Origin: Methanoculleus taiwanensis
GTDB lineage: Archaea; Halobacteriota; Methanomicrobia; Methanomicrobiales; Methanoculleaceae
Direction of reading: 5' to 3'
NCBI RefSeq assembly: GCF_004102725.1
Contig: NZ_LHQS01000003.1
Coordinates: forward strand, 1-64,000
Length of the DNA stretch: 64,000 nucleotides
Part shown: positions 1 to 9,439 of the stretch, piece after piece
Numbering within the stretch: the first letter of the stretch is position 1
How the letters are laid out: the number at the start of each line of letters is the position of its first letter
Notes under the pieces: generated by a model
What the model saw: the letters and a program-made list of their open reading frames with translations, nothing else
Databases searched by the model: none
Told to the model about the DNA's origin: nothing
Position numbers and translations under genes: made by a program

Positions 1-3
1 ACG

Positions 4-48
4 AAAAAAGAGCGGCGGATCTGCCTCCACCAGGAGCGATCCGCCGCT
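4..48 (-). terminator. Hairpin plus T-run terminator after glgP
   Basis: A perfect 11-bp inverted repeat has arms at 11-21 and 38-48 with a 16-nt loop. Read on the minus strand it is followed directly by a run of six T (the A-run at 4-9). It sits just past the glgP stop codon and looks like an intrinsic terminator ending the whole minus-strand glycogen cluster. Confidence 0.8.
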
Positions 49-55
49 GCCGCCT

Positions 56-2305
56 TCAGTCGGTCTCGCCCGGAAACTCGATCGCGTTCTCCGTGCTACT
101 CCTGCGCTCGAGGTCCCATGCCGCCTTCTTCTCAAGGACTGCAGAGACCGCACGGTAATCGGCTTCGGCAGCCTTCTGGAGGGAGGGGTAGTACTTCCAG
201 ACGTACTCCTTGACCATCCGCCGTGCGGAGAACTGCGGACTGTTGCTCGTGATCGACTCCTTCATCATCTTCACCCAGTCGTGGGGGATGCCGTCGATCG
301 AGCGGGAGTAATACCGCGGGATGACCTCTTCTTCGAGGATACGATAAATGGCGCCGGCGTCGACCTCGTCGCGGTTGCACGAGACCGCTTCCCCGCCGAA
401 GGCCCAGCCGTTCCTGCCGTTGTAACCCTCCACCCACCAGCCGTCGAGGATGGAGAGGTTCAGAACGCCGTTTAAGGATGCTTTCATCCCGCTCGTCCCG
501 CTCGCTTCCATCGGCGGCAGCGGATTGTTGAGCCAGACATCGACGCCGTGCACCAGGTACTGCGCCATCTGCTCGCCGTAATCCTCGACAAAGGCGATTC
601 TGCCGCCGAACTCGGGTCTCTGAGCGTACTGGTAGATCTCCTGGAGGATGCGTTTGCCGTCGTTGTCCGAAGGGTGGGCTTTCCCGGCGAAGATTATCTG
701 CACCGGCCTCCACGGATCGGTCAGGATCCGCTTTAACCGCTCGAGATCCTCGAAGATCAGGTTCGCGCGCTTGTAGGTCGAGAACCGCCGGGCAAACCCG
801 ATGGTGAGGATGGAGGGGTTTAAGAACGCCCCCTCGGCCACGAGGTTGATCGGCTCGTCCCGCCCTTCGTTCCACTTCACCCGTTTTCGCTCCCGCATCC
901 GGTTGAAGAGCTTTGCCTTCAGCCACTGGTGCAGGTGCCAGATCTCTTCGTCCGGGATCTCGTCGGCGAGCTTCCAGATCGCCGGGTCGTCGTGCACCTC
1001 CATCCAGTCCGGGCAGACCGGGCCGATATGCCGGTCGTAGAGCTCCCGCACGCGGGGATTCATCCAGGTGGGGACATGGACGCCGTTTGTCACGTGATCG
1101 ATCGGAACGCACCCCTCGGGCGCTCCCGGCCAGAGGCACTTCCACATGTCCCGTGCAACCACGCCGTTCATCCGGGAGACCCCGTTATGGTGCGCCGATG
1201 TCCGAAGAGCAAGCGCCGTCATATTGAAACCATGCCCGGGATTCTCCGGGTGGAGACCGAGCTGGAAGAAGGTATTCCTGTCGATCCCGAGGGACGGGTA
1301 GTAGCTCCCGAAGTAGCGGTCGATCAGGTCGAAGGGGAAGATATCGTGACCTGCCGGAACCGGGGTATGCGTCGTGAAGACCGAGGTGCCCCGCACGTAT
1401 TCCAGGGCCTGTTCGAAGGACATGCCTATCTCGACCCGCTCTCGGATCCGCTCGAGCAGCGCAAACGCCGGGTGGCCTTCGTTGAGGTGCACCGCCGAGT
1501 ACTCGATACCGAGCGCGTGCAGCACTTTCCGACCGCCTATCCCGAGGACGATCTCCTGCCGGAGACGCTGTTCCCTATCGCCGATATAGAGCTGCGAAGA
1601 GATCGTCCTTGCACCGGGGTCGTTGATCGGGATGTCGGTATCGAGGAGGTAGACGGGGACCCTCCCGACCTGCACCTTCCAGACCGCGACATAGATCGGC
1701 GGTTCGATATGCGGCACCTGGACGATGATCTGCTCGCCGCTCTCGTCGAGCACCCGGGTTATGGGAGCGGCCTCACGGTCGAGCGGCTCATTGATGCCGT
1801 CCTGCCAGCCGTCGGGACGGATATGCTGGTGGAGGTAGCCTTTCGAGTACATGAACCCGACGGCGACCATGGGGACACCGAGGTCGCTGCACTCCTTGAG
1901 GTGATCACCGGCCAGGAATCCAAGCCCTCCCGCATAGAACGGGAGCGAGTGGTGGAGGCCGTACTCGGCGGAGAAGTACGCGATCGTCGGAGCGTCGCTC
2001 TCGCCGAACTTCTCAGAGAACCACCCGCCGGTCGCATCCATATACCGGTGGAACCGGTGCATGATGATATCGTAGCGGTGGAGATACTCGGGATGTGCGG
2101 CGGCTCTGTCGAGGAACTCCTGCGGGATCTCCCGGAGCATCCTGACCGGGTTGTGGGCGCTCGCCTTCCAGGCCTGCTGATTCAGTTGTTTGAAGAGGAA
2201 CCGTGCCTCCGGATTCCAGCTCCACCAGAGATTGTATGCAAGATCGACAAGACCTCCGATACGCTCCGGAACGTGTGAAAACTGCTCTCTCTTTGCGTTC
2301 TCCAT
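56..2305 (-). CDS. glgP: Alpha-glucan (glycogen) phosphorylase, GT35
   Basis: This 749-residue protein would release glucose 1-phosphate from the ends of cytosolic glycogen or maltodextrin. Its N-terminal ~100 residues resemble the DUF3417 region of the non-classical GlgP subfamily, and the catalytic GT35 fold follows. The pyridoxal-phosphate site is visible as EASGTSGMK, with the Schiff-base lysine at about residue 608. Length fits the subfamily. A GGGGAG ribosome site lies 7 nt before the ATG. It is last in a minus-strand glycogen cluster, but a TATA box in the 105-nt gap behind malQ suggests it is also transcribed on its own. Family call is firm; substrate preference is inferred. Confidence 0.95.
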   Translation of the reverse strand: MENAKREQFSHVPERIGGLVDLAYNLWWSWNPEARFLFKQLNQQAWKASAHNPVRMLREIPQEFLDRAAAHPEYLHRYDIIMHRFHRYMDATGGWFSEKFGESDAPTIAYFSAEYGLHHSLPFYAGGLGFLAGDHLKECSDLGVPMVAVGFMYSKGYLHQHIRPDGWQDGINEPLDREAAPITRVLDESGEQIIVQVPHIEPPIYVAVWKVQVGRVPVYLLDTDIPINDPGARTISSQLYIGDREQRLRQEIVLGIGGRKVLHALGIEYSAVHLNEGHPAFALLERIRERVEIGMSFEQALEYVRGTSVFTTHTPVPAGHDIFPFDLIDRYFGSYYPSLGIDRNTFFQLGLHPENPGHGFNMTALALRTSAHHNGVSRMNGVVARDMWKCLWPGAPEGCVPIDHVTNGVHVPTWMNPRVRELYDRHIGPVCPDWMEVHDDPAIWKLADEIPDEEIWHLHQWLKAKLFNRMRERKRVKWNEGRDEPINLVAEGAFLNPSILTIGFARRFSTYKRANLIFEDLERLKRILTDPWRPVQIIFAGKAHPSDNDGKRILQEIYQYAQRPEFGGRIAFVEDYGEQMAQYLVHGVDVWLNNPLPPMEASGTSGMKASLNGVLNLSILDGWWVEGYNGRNGWAFGGEAVSCNRDEVDAGAIYRILEEEVIPRYYSRSIDGIPHDWVKMMKESITSNSPQFSARRMVKEYVWKYYPSLQKAAEADYRAVSAVLEKKAAWDLERRSSTENAIEFPGETD

Positions 2306-2341
2306 GTCTGCTCTCCCCTGGTTGCACGCACTTCGGTACGC

Positions 2342-2358
2342 CTATAAATATAATTATA
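2342..2358 (-). promoter_or_regulatory. TATA-box region for glgP
   Basis: A 17-bp block made only of A and T except for its first base reads TTATATTTATA on the minus strand about 40-50 nt before the glgP start. With a start site ~25 nt downstream it would leave a leader of ~20 nt that includes the GGGGAG ribosome site. It suggests glgP has its own promoter inside the cluster. Confidence 0.6.
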
Positions 2359-2410
2359 CACCTTACAGTATTTTAGTGTAGATCACAGATCAGGGAAAAT
2401 GCAGCAATTT

Positions 2411-3907
2411 TCACGCTCTTCCGTAGATGGCCGCCATGGCGGAGAGGCGGTGAGCAAGATCGTCCGATACCTGATCCGCCTTCACCCGCCACTCCCAGTT
2501 CCCTTCCGCTATACCCGGCCGGTTCATCCGTGCTTCTGCGCCGAGTCCTAGGAGATCCTGCATCGGGATGACCGCGGTCTCCGCGACCGACATCATGATA
2601 AGCCGTATATACTCCCAGTGGACAGCGTCAATCGAAACCTCCCTCCCACTGTAACTGAAGAACGCTCGCCGCTGCTCCTCTGTTGCCTCCTCCTCAAACC
2701 ATCCCCGCACGGTATTGGTGTCGTGCGTACCCGTGTAGGCGACGGAACAGGGCGGATAATGGTGCGGACTGAACGGACTCCCCGCAGGGTCGCCGAGGAA
2801 TCCAAAGATAAGAAGACGCATCCCGGGAAGGGAGAACCGCTGCATCAGTTCCCGCACCTCGGCGGTGATGAACCCGAGATCCTCGGCGATGAAAGGGAGG
2901 CAGGGGAGTGAACGGAGAAGATGGGTGAAGAAGTCCGCGCCGGGTCCTCCGACCCAGTAACCGTTCTTTGCTGTTTTTTCTGATGCCGGTACTTCCCAGT
3001 AACCGACAAAACCGCGGAAGTGATCGATCCTGACCTGGTCGACGAGGGAGAGGGTATGCTCGACCCTCTGTATCCACCAGCGATACCCCTGCGCCCGGAG
3101 CGCATCCCAGTCGTAGACGGGGTTGCCCCAGAGCTGGCCGTCAGGGTTGAAATAGTCTCCGGGAACGCCGGCGACGACGGACGGCAACAGGTCGTCTCCC
3201 AGCTTGAAGAGTTCCGGGTTCGCCCAGACATCGGCACTATCGTAGGTGACGTAGATGGGGATATCCCCGATGATCTGGATGCCCCGCTGCCGGCAGTACC
3301 GCTTCAACCACGACCACTGGCGAAAGGCAACGTACTGCAGGAACCGCTCCCGCTCAATACGGTATCCAAGCCCGGAAACGTTCCGTTCGAGCGCCTCCGG
3401 GTCGCGGTCGCGCAGTCCCGGCGCCCACTCGTTCCAGGGGCGCCCGCCGTTCTGCTCTTTGAGCGCAACGAAGAGGGCATAGTCGTCGAGCCAGTAACGG
3501 TTCGCATCGCAGAACGCCCCGAAGTGAGCATCCGTCCCGTTCTCCCGGAACCGGGCATAGGCACGGTCAAAGAGTCCGGACTTGTATCCGGCCGTGCCGC
3601 GGTAGTCCACCCGGTCTTCGGGAAACGCCGGCCAAGGTTCAATATCGGCCTGATCGAGGAGCCCGACCGCGACGAGCTGTTCCGGGCTGATCAGCAGGGT
3701 ATTGAACGCAAACGCAGAGAGGCTCTGGTAGGGGGAGTTGCCGCCGATCGCGCTGATAGGATTTATGGGGAGGATCTGCCAGATCGTCTGCCCGGCACGG
3801 GCGAGAAAATCCGCAAACCGGTATGCGCGAGGTCCGAGGTCGCCGATGCCATAGGGGGACGGAAGGGACGATATCGGGAGGAGGACGCCGCTCTTCCGGA
3901 TGGTCAT
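2411..3907 (-). CDS. malQ: 4-alpha-glucanotransferase (amylomaltase), GH77, copy 1
   Basis: A 498-residue GH77 enzyme that transfers maltooligosaccharide segments between 1,4-glucans and so makes chains usable by GlgP. The N-terminus reads SGVLLPISSLPSPYGIGDLG, typical of MalQ. The catalytic regions are RIDHFRGF (nucleophile Asp), IAEDLG (acid/base Glu) and TGTHDTNT (third carboxylate). Length is normal. A GGTGG ribosome site lies just before the ATG. The upstream DUF3536 gene ends 61 nt away, and glgP follows after 105 nt. A second malQ lies at the other end of the same cluster. Confidence 0.95.
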   Translation of the reverse strand: MTIRKSGVLLPISSLPSPYGIGDLGPRAYRFADFLARAGQTIWQILPINPISAIGGNSPYQSLSAFAFNTLLISPEQLVAVGLLDQADIEPWPAFPEDRVDYRGTAGYKSGLFDRAYARFRENGTDAHFGAFCDANRYWLDDYALFVALKEQNGGRPWNEWAPGLRDRDPEALERNVSGLGYRIERERFLQYVAFRQWSWLKRYCRQRGIQIIGDIPIYVTYDSADVWANPELFKLGDDLLPSVVAGVPGDYFNPDGQLWGNPVYDWDALRAQGYRWWIQRVEHTLSLVDQVRIDHFRGFVGYWEVPASEKTAKNGYWVGGPGADFFTHLLRSLPCLPFIAEDLGFITAEVRELMQRFSLPGMRLLIFGFLGDPAGSPFSPHHYPPCSVAYTGTHDTNTVRGWFEEEATEEQRRAFFSYSGREVSIDAVHWEYIRLIMMSVAETAVIPMQDLLGLGAEARMNRPGIAEGNWEWRVKADQVSDDLAHRLSAMAAIYGRA

Positions 3908-3968
3908 ACTTCCACCGCCGGTAGATGGGGCACGGATGCGGCTCTGTCTGCAGACTCTCCATGGTCGG

Positions 3969-6386
3969 TCATCGGATCTTCACCTTCAGGTATACCCCGA
4001 GGCGCTGAAAGGTATTAAGCCATTCCGCGGCAGCGGGGTTTCCCGCGCCCATCCGCTGCTGCATCTCTGCATACTGCTGCCGGTATATCGAGAAGAAGAT
4101 CTTCTGGCTCTCACGGAGGTCTGGCCTGACCGGGATGCGCTCAACTGCTTCGATATGCTCCACGATGCTCCGAAGCGGCGGAAGATCGCCGGGTCTCCGC
4201 GCGAGGTTCGTCAGGCAGACGTCCAGCCGATCCGCCGCCGCCCGGTTCGTCGCCGGACTCTCCGGCCGCACCCCCCACGCCTCCATCGCCGAGAGCACCG
4301 CATCAAGGGCCTCTTGGTCGAGCTCCGGTCTGGTGAGCAGCGTGGAGAGATCTGCCTCCAGGATGAATCCGGCGTAGTCGGAAGGCGGCCGCTGTCCGAG
4401 TTCGCCGATGCGCGGGAGCAGCGTGCCGTGCTGCCGGGCAGTCCCCCTCGCGGCACGTTCCGCCGCCCGGTGCCGGGAGGCGAGAGTGCGATGCAGTATG
4501 GTCGTCTGTTCGTCACGAGTGAGGCTCAGGAGCGGATAGAGTGCATCGCCGAAGAGAGCGGCAAAGGTTGTGTGCACCTGATCATCTCCGCTCTCCCGGA
4601 GAGCCTCCGCCGCCTTCCGGAAGAGGCGGGCTGCCGCCTCATCGTCCGTATGCGGCCGTGCGCCGAGGACAAACCGGCCGGAACCGGTGGAGAGAGCGGC
4701 GCAGTCGAGCATGATGGTATCAAGGGTCACGGCGGAACGGAGAGAGAACGTCCCTGCCGTAAACCGCCGATCACCGGCCCGACATTCCTCCCCGGCCGTA
4801 AACGTGCCGGTATACTCGGCCGGCATATCAGGCAGGTCAGGATCGCCGGAGAGCGTGAGTGCGGCGAAATGAACGGCGACCCTTGATAGATCCATTCGGT
4901 ACGGCCGGACACAGGCAGCATAGACCTCGGCGCCGTTCGTGAACGTTTCCGAGTTGCTTGGGGCGTTTCGAAGCGGTTCCACATACTCCTCCTCGAGATC
5001 AACGCCCGCAATCTCCCGGGCAAGGTGCATCGCCCGCGCCGCATGCCGCATCACCTGCACCGAACCGAGTTCGGAGATGTCGTCGAAGAACCAGCCGCAA
5101 CTGGTGGCCATCAGCATCGCCTGCCGCTCCATCTCGAGGAGCTGGAGCAGCACTGCCGTCTCTTCCGGCGGAAGGCTTGCCGCTCCATGACGGGCGAGAA
5201 ACTGCTCGGTATTCGCATCCGACCGATCCCTGATAAGGCTGATATAATCGTCCCGCATCTCCCAGGGGTATCGCACCAGCGAAGCTATCCGACGCAGGTA
5301 GATCTCACCGAGCCTTTCGCGGAGTCGAACGGTGGCCTCATAGAGGCCGACCCGCCACTCATGTGTCCCGTCCGGGTATTTCCCGGTGCCGCAGGAACAC
5401 CCGCTCCGCCACCGCTCGATCCCGTGGATGCAGCTCCAGGAGGTATTCTCGCGGATCTCTACCTCACGAGTGGGCGGGAAACGCTCCAGGTACTCACCGT
5501 AGACAGTGAGGTTGGCCCGCCCCACCCGTTCGATCGTCCGGAGGCAGTAGGCGAGCGCCATCTCCGTAAACCGCCGGTGGTGGCCGTAGGTCTCCCCGTC
5601 CGTGGCGACGTGAGCGAGGCGGGGGCCCGGCAGGTCGGGGGATACGGCGTTCACCAGCCGTTCGGCGAACCGCTGACCGTCCGTGAGGAGATCGCCGAAT
5701 GCGATCTCGTGCGAGATGGCACCGTCGTAGAAGAAAAGCGCGATCGACCGGCCCGAGGGGAGGGAGCAGTGGTAGGGCACGGTGGTGTCGAGACTGCCGC
5801 CGTCGACCTCCTCCCACTCGCCGCCATCCCGGGACCGGACCCGGTATGCCTGGTGGGGGGCGAGGATGGTGAAACGGATCCCCTCGCCGGCCATGATATC
5901 GAGCGTCTCGAGATCGACCGCGGTCTCGGGGAGCCACATCCCTTCCGGTCTCCGGCCGAACCGGGATGCAAAGTCCCGGACTCCCCAGACCACCTGCGTC
6001 CTTTTGTCCCTGGTGCCGGCGAGAGGGAGGATCAGGTGATTATAACCCTGGGCGATCGCCGGGCCGTGTCCGCCGAATCGTTCCTGCCCATCCCGGTCGG
6101 CGGCGAGAATACTCTCGTAGATATCGGGGCGACGGCGCTCCATCCAGGAGAGCAGCGTCGGGCCGGTGCTGAAACTGATCCGCCCGTAGGTGCTCACGAT
6201 CTCCGTGATAAGCCCGTCATGATCGAGGATACGGGCGTCGGCGTTCGGAGCATAGCACTCGGCAGCGATGCGCTCGTTCCAGTCGTGATAGGGGTACGCA
6301 GACTCCTGCACCTCCACCGTCCCGAGCCACGGGTTCTCCCGGGGAGGCTGGTAGAAGTGACCGTGGATGCAGATATACCGGCTCAT
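3969..6386 (-). CDS. GH57 glycoside hydrolase with DUF3536
   Basis: An 805-residue protein whose first half is a GH57 (beta/alpha)7 barrel; it opens with the family motif IHGHFYQPPRENPW and has a later ATDGETYGHH segment typical of the catalytic region. The second half matches the long helical DUF3536 extension. GH57 members include amylases, branching enzymes and glucanotransferases, so the exact activity is not fixed by sequence. Its position directly after glgB (9-nt gap) and before malQ and glgP makes storage-glycogen remodelling the likely role. No signal peptide is seen, so it should be cytosolic. Confidence 0.88.
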   Translation of the reverse strand: MSRYICIHGHFYQPPRENPWLGTVEVQESAYPYHDWNERIAAECYAPNADARILDHDGLITEIVSTYGRISFSTGPTLLSWMERRRPDIYESILAADRDGQERFGGHGPAIAQGYNHLILPLAGTRDKRTQVVWGVRDFASRFGRRPEGMWLPETAVDLETLDIMAGEGIRFTILAPHQAYRVRSRDGGEWEEVDGGSLDTTVPYHCSLPSGRSIALFFYDGAISHEIAFGDLLTDGQRFAERLVNAVSPDLPGPRLAHVATDGETYGHHRRFTEMALAYCLRTIERVGRANLTVYGEYLERFPPTREVEIRENTSWSCIHGIERWRSGCSCGTGKYPDGTHEWRVGLYEATVRLRERLGEIYLRRIASLVRYPWEMRDDYISLIRDRSDANTEQFLARHGAASLPPEETAVLLQLLEMERQAMLMATSCGWFFDDISELGSVQVMRHAARAMHLAREIAGVDLEEEYVEPLRNAPSNSETFTNGAEVYAACVRPYRMDLSRVAVHFAALTLSGDPDLPDMPAEYTGTFTAGEECRAGDRRFTAGTFSLRSAVTLDTIMLDCAALSTGSGRFVLGARPHTDDEAAARLFRKAAEALRESGDDQVHTTFAALFGDALYPLLSLTRDEQTTILHRTLASRHRAAERAARGTARQHGTLLPRIGELGQRPPSDYAGFILEADLSTLLTRPELDQEALDAVLSAMEAWGVRPESPATNRAAADRLDVCLTNLARRPGDLPPLRSIVEHIEAVERIPVRPDLRESQKIFFSIYRQQYAEMQQRMGAGNPAAAEWLNTFQRLGVYLKVKIR

Positions 6387-6395
6387 GCACCCCTC

Positions 6396-8276
6396 TCACT
6401 CATGCTTGAATATGAGTGTTGCGAGCGGCGGCAGGGTCAGCGCGAGGGAGTGGGGCTGACCGTGAAGGGGACCCGGATCGGCCGCAACACCGCCGAGATT
6501 CCCGACCCCGCTTCCTCCGTATACATCGGCGTCGCTGTTCAGCACCTCCCGCCAGAACCCTCCTTCCGGGACACCGATCCGGTAGCCGTACCGGGGCACG
6601 GGGGTGGCGTTGCAGACGACGAGGACGGTGCCGGCCGCCGGGCCGCCGGTTCGCAGGTAACTGATGACGCTCTTCTTCACGTCGCTGCAGTCGACCCAGG
6701 AGAATCCCTCCGGGTCGGAGTCCCGTTCATACAGTGCGGGTTCTGTCCGGTAGAAACGGTTCAGATCCTGCAGATACTTCCGAAGACCGGCATGGAGGGG
6801 GTATGCGAGAAGGTACCACGCAAGACCCGTATCATGGCTCCACTCCTCCCACTGCCCGAGCTCGCTGCCCATGAAGAGGAGTTTCTTGCCAGGGTGGGTG
6901 TACATATAGCCGAAGAGGAGGCGGAGGTTCGCAAACCGCTGCCAGGGATCACCGTGCATCTTGCCGATCAGGGAGGACTTTCCGTGGACGACCTCGTCGT
7001 GCGAGAGCGGGAGGACGTAGCGCTCGGTGAAGGCATACCAGATACTGAACGTCAGCAGATTATGGTGATACTGCCGGAATATCGGGTCGAGGCCGAGGTA
7101 GCGGAGGGTGTCGTGCATCCACCCCATATTCCACTTCAGGTCGAACCCGAGCCCTCCTGCCGGAACCGGGCCGGTGACATGCGGCCAGGAGGTCGCCTCT
7201 TCGGCGATGACGAGCGTATCGGGGTAATCCGTCCGTATTGCCTCGTTAAGCCGCCGGAGGAAGTCTATTGCCTCGAGGTTCTCCCTCCCGCCGTAGACGT
7301 TCGGCGTCCACTCCCCGGGCTTCCTCGCGTAGTCGAGGTAGAGCATCGAGGAGACGGCATCCACCCGGATCCCGTCGACGTGGTACTTATCGAGCCAGAA
7401 GAGGGCGTTACTGATGAGGAATGCACGAACCTCGTGCCTGCCGTGGTTGAAGAGGTTGCTCGTCCACTCCGGGTGAAGCCCCCTGACTTCATGGGCATGC
7501 TCGTAGAGGTGCGTACCGTCGAATGAGGCGAGCCCGTACTCGTCGACGGGGAAGTGCGAGGGCACCCAGTCGAGGATGATCCCGATTCCCTCGCGGTGGA
7601 GACGATCGATCAGGTACATGAAGTCCTGCGGCGTGCCGTACCTGCCGGTGGGCGCATAGTAGCCCACCGTCTGGTACCCCCACGACGCGTAGAAGGGGTG
7701 CTCCATCACCGGGAGAAGCTCAACGTGGGTAAACCCCATCTCCCGGACGTAGCCGGGGAGCTCCTCTGCAAGTTCCCGGTACGTCATGAACCGGTTCGGG
7801 TCGTCCTCCGGCCGCCGCCACGACCCGAGGTGCACCTCGTAGATTGAGAGCGGCGCACCGGTCGCGTTGCTATGGTGGCGGGAGCGCATCCAGTCCTCGT
7901 CATGCCATGTATATGCAAGATCCCAGACGACCGAGGCCGTCCGGGGCGGTGTCTCCCAGAAGAATGCATACGGGTCACCTTTCTGCACGCACCCGGCAGG
8001 GGTGGTTATCGCATACTTATAGAGGGCTCCTTTTCCTACGCCGGGGACGAAACCCTCCCAGATCCCGGACCCGTCCTCCCGGAGCAGAAGAGGATCGGCA
8101 CCGTCGTTCCAGCCGTTGAAGTCACCGACGACCGAGACGGCCCGGGCGTTCGGTGCCCAGACCGCAAACTCCGTCCCCCTCCGCCCGTCGCTATCGACAG
8201 GCCGGGCGCCGAGCCGGGTGTAGAGCCGGTAGTGGTACCCCTGCCTGAAGAGATAGGTGTCGTAAGCACTGATCAT
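6396..8276 (-). CDS. glgB: 1,4-alpha-glucan branching enzyme, GH13
   Basis: A 626-residue branching enzyme that forms alpha-1,6 branches in glycogen. An N-terminal CBM48-like domain (about residues 30-115; [20 protein letters not shown]) precedes the GH13 barrel. Catalytic segments are [10 protein letters not shown] (nucleophile Asp), IAEEATSWP (acid/base Glu) and [13 protein letters not shown] (transition-state Asp). The C-terminal beta domain is present. The ATG overlaps the stop of the upstream glycogen synthase by four bases (ATGA), so the two are probably translationally coupled. Bacterial-type GlgB is known in some methanogens. Confidence 0.95.
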   Translation of the reverse strand: MISAYDTYLFRQGYHYRLYTRLGARPVDSDGRRGTEFAVWAPNARAVSVVGDFNGWNDGADPLLLREDGSGIWEGFVPGVGKGALYKYAITTPAGCVQKGDPYAFFWETPPRTASVVWDLAYTWHDEDWMRSRHHSNATGAPLSIYEVHLGSWRRPEDDPNRFMTYRELAEELPGYVREMGFTHVELLPVMEHPFYASWGYQTVGYYAPTGRYGTPQDFMYLIDRLHREGIGIILDWVPSHFPVDEYGLASFDGTHLYEHAHEVRGLHPEWTSNLFNHGRHEVRAFLISNALFWLDKYHVDGIRVDAVSSMLYLDYARKPGEWTPNVYGGRENLEAIDFLRRLNEAIRTDYPDTLVIAEEATSWPHVTGPVPAGGLGFDLKWNMGWMHDTLRYLGLDPIFRQYHHNLLTFSIWYAFTERYVLPLSHDEVVHGKSSLIGKMHGDPWQRFANLRLLFGYMYTHPGKKLLFMGSELGQWEEWSHDTGLAWYLLAYPLHAGLRKYLQDLNRFYRTEPALYERDSDPEGFSWVDCSDVKKSVISYLRTGGPAAGTVLVVCNATPVPRYGYRIGVPEGGFWREVLNSDADVYGGSGVGNLGGVAADPGPLHGQPHSLALTLPPLATLIFKHE

Positions 8277-9439
8277 GGTGCTTCAGCATCGCTCCGGATT
8301 CCGCCTTCAAGCAGCCGGCGATAGAGATCTTCCATGCTGCCCGCGATGGTGTTCCAGTCAAACTCCGCCTCGACCTTCTTCCTCCCGGCCGCACCGAGCG
8401 CCCGGACGGTCGCCGGATCCTGGATGACATGCTCGATTCCCCACGCTATCGAATCCGGCCTGACCGGCACTTTGACGCCGTCCGTGAAGTTCTCGATATT
8501 CTCGGCAAGCCCGCCGACCTCGGTCGCCACCACACACCGACCGGCACTCCACGCCTCGGTCAGCACGAGGCCGAACGGCTCGTTCCTGCTCGGGATGACG
8601 ACGACATCCGCTGCGTTCAGGAGGCGCAGGTGGTCGGTATCAGAGATGTAGCCGAGGAACTGCACGGGAAGACCGGCAGCCATCGCCTCGAGGTGCTCGC
8701 GCATCTGCCCGGTGCCGGCGATGAGGAACTGAACGTCCCACCTTTTTTCGAGAATGTGCGGTATCGCCTCGATCAGAAGGTCGGGTCCTTTCTGGTAGAC
8801 GAGCCGTCCGACGAAGAGGACGGTCGGAGCCAGCGGGTGGATGCCGTACTGCTTTTTCACCGCTCCCGGGTCCACATTCATCCGGTAGTGATCGGGATAG
8901 ATCCCGTTCGGGATGACCGTGACCTTCCACTCGGGAACGTGGTAGAGCCACATGATCTCGGTCTTGGTATGCTTCGAGACGGTCGTGATCGTCTTTGCGA
9001 TATAACCGGCATACCACTCTTTCGCCGAGACCTCGCCAAACTCCCACCATCCTCCGAACTGGCTGCCGTTTCGCCCATACTCGGTCGAGTGGTAGGAGAG
9101 CACCGTCTGCCGGTCTTTCAGGAGGTGCAGCGCTTCGGTGAAATGCCAGTCGTGGAAATGGAGGATATCGAACGGCGGCCGGTCGTGTTCGAGGAACTTT
9201 CCGGTCGCCTCGAGGCTCATATTCCGGCAGTAGTCGAGAATATTATCGCCGGTCGGCCGGCAGTAGTGGTAGTGAACGTTGTTTATCTGGCGGTCTTTCC
9301 CCTCACCGCGGGTGAAGAAGTGAACCTCGTGCTTCCGTGCGAGTTCCTCCGCAAGGTGCGTCGTCGCAGGCGCAAGACCCCCGACTTTGACCGAGAAGAG
9401 CGACTCCCAGCTGAAGAAGGCTATCTTAAGCGATCCCAT
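8273..9439 (-). CDS. Glycogen synthase-like GT-B glycosyltransferase (GT4 type)
   Basis: A 388-residue GT-B enzyme, probably elongating 1,4-glucan from a nucleotide sugar. The start chosen gives [20 protein letters not shown], the usual N-terminal donor/acceptor loop; a 35-residue extension upstream is not family-like. The C-terminal domain shows [19 protein letters not shown] and the E-x7-E signature within [12 protein letters not shown]. It overlaps the preceding GH57 stop by 19 nt and glgB by 4 nt. GT4 synthases of this sort use ADP- or UDP-glucose; which one cannot be read here. Confidence 0.88.
   Translation of the reverse strand: MGSLKIAFFSWESLFSVKVGGLAPATTHLAEELARKHEVHFFTRGEGKDRQINNVHYHYCRPTGDNILDYCRNMSLEATGKFLEHDRPPFDILHFHDWHFTEALHLLKDRQTVLSYHSTEYGRNGSQFGGWWEFGEVSAKEWYAGYIAKTITTVSKHTKTEIMWLYHVPEWKVTVIPNGIYPDHYRMNVDPGAVKKQYGIHPLAPTVLFVGRLVYQKGPDLLIEAIPHILEKRWDVQFLIAGTGQMREHLEAMAAGLPVQFLGYISDTDHLRLLNAADVVVIPSRNEPFGLVLTEAWSAGRCVVATEVGGLAENIENFTDGVKVPVRPDSIAWGIEHVIQDPATVRALGAAGRKKVEAEFDWNTIAGSMEDLYRRLLEGGIRSDAEAP

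Noticed and set aside
929-2278. A 449-codon frame on plus, antisense to glgP
   Set aside because: The minus-strand frame encodes an unmistakable phosphorylase; the antisense frame has shadow-type composition and no ribosome site.
5025-7526. An 833-codon open frame on plus, antisense to DUF3536 and glgB
   Set aside because: It lies opposite two conserved enzymes with intact catalytic motifs, shows no family features and is Pro/Arg/Gly-rich, as expected for a shadow frame in high-GC DNA.
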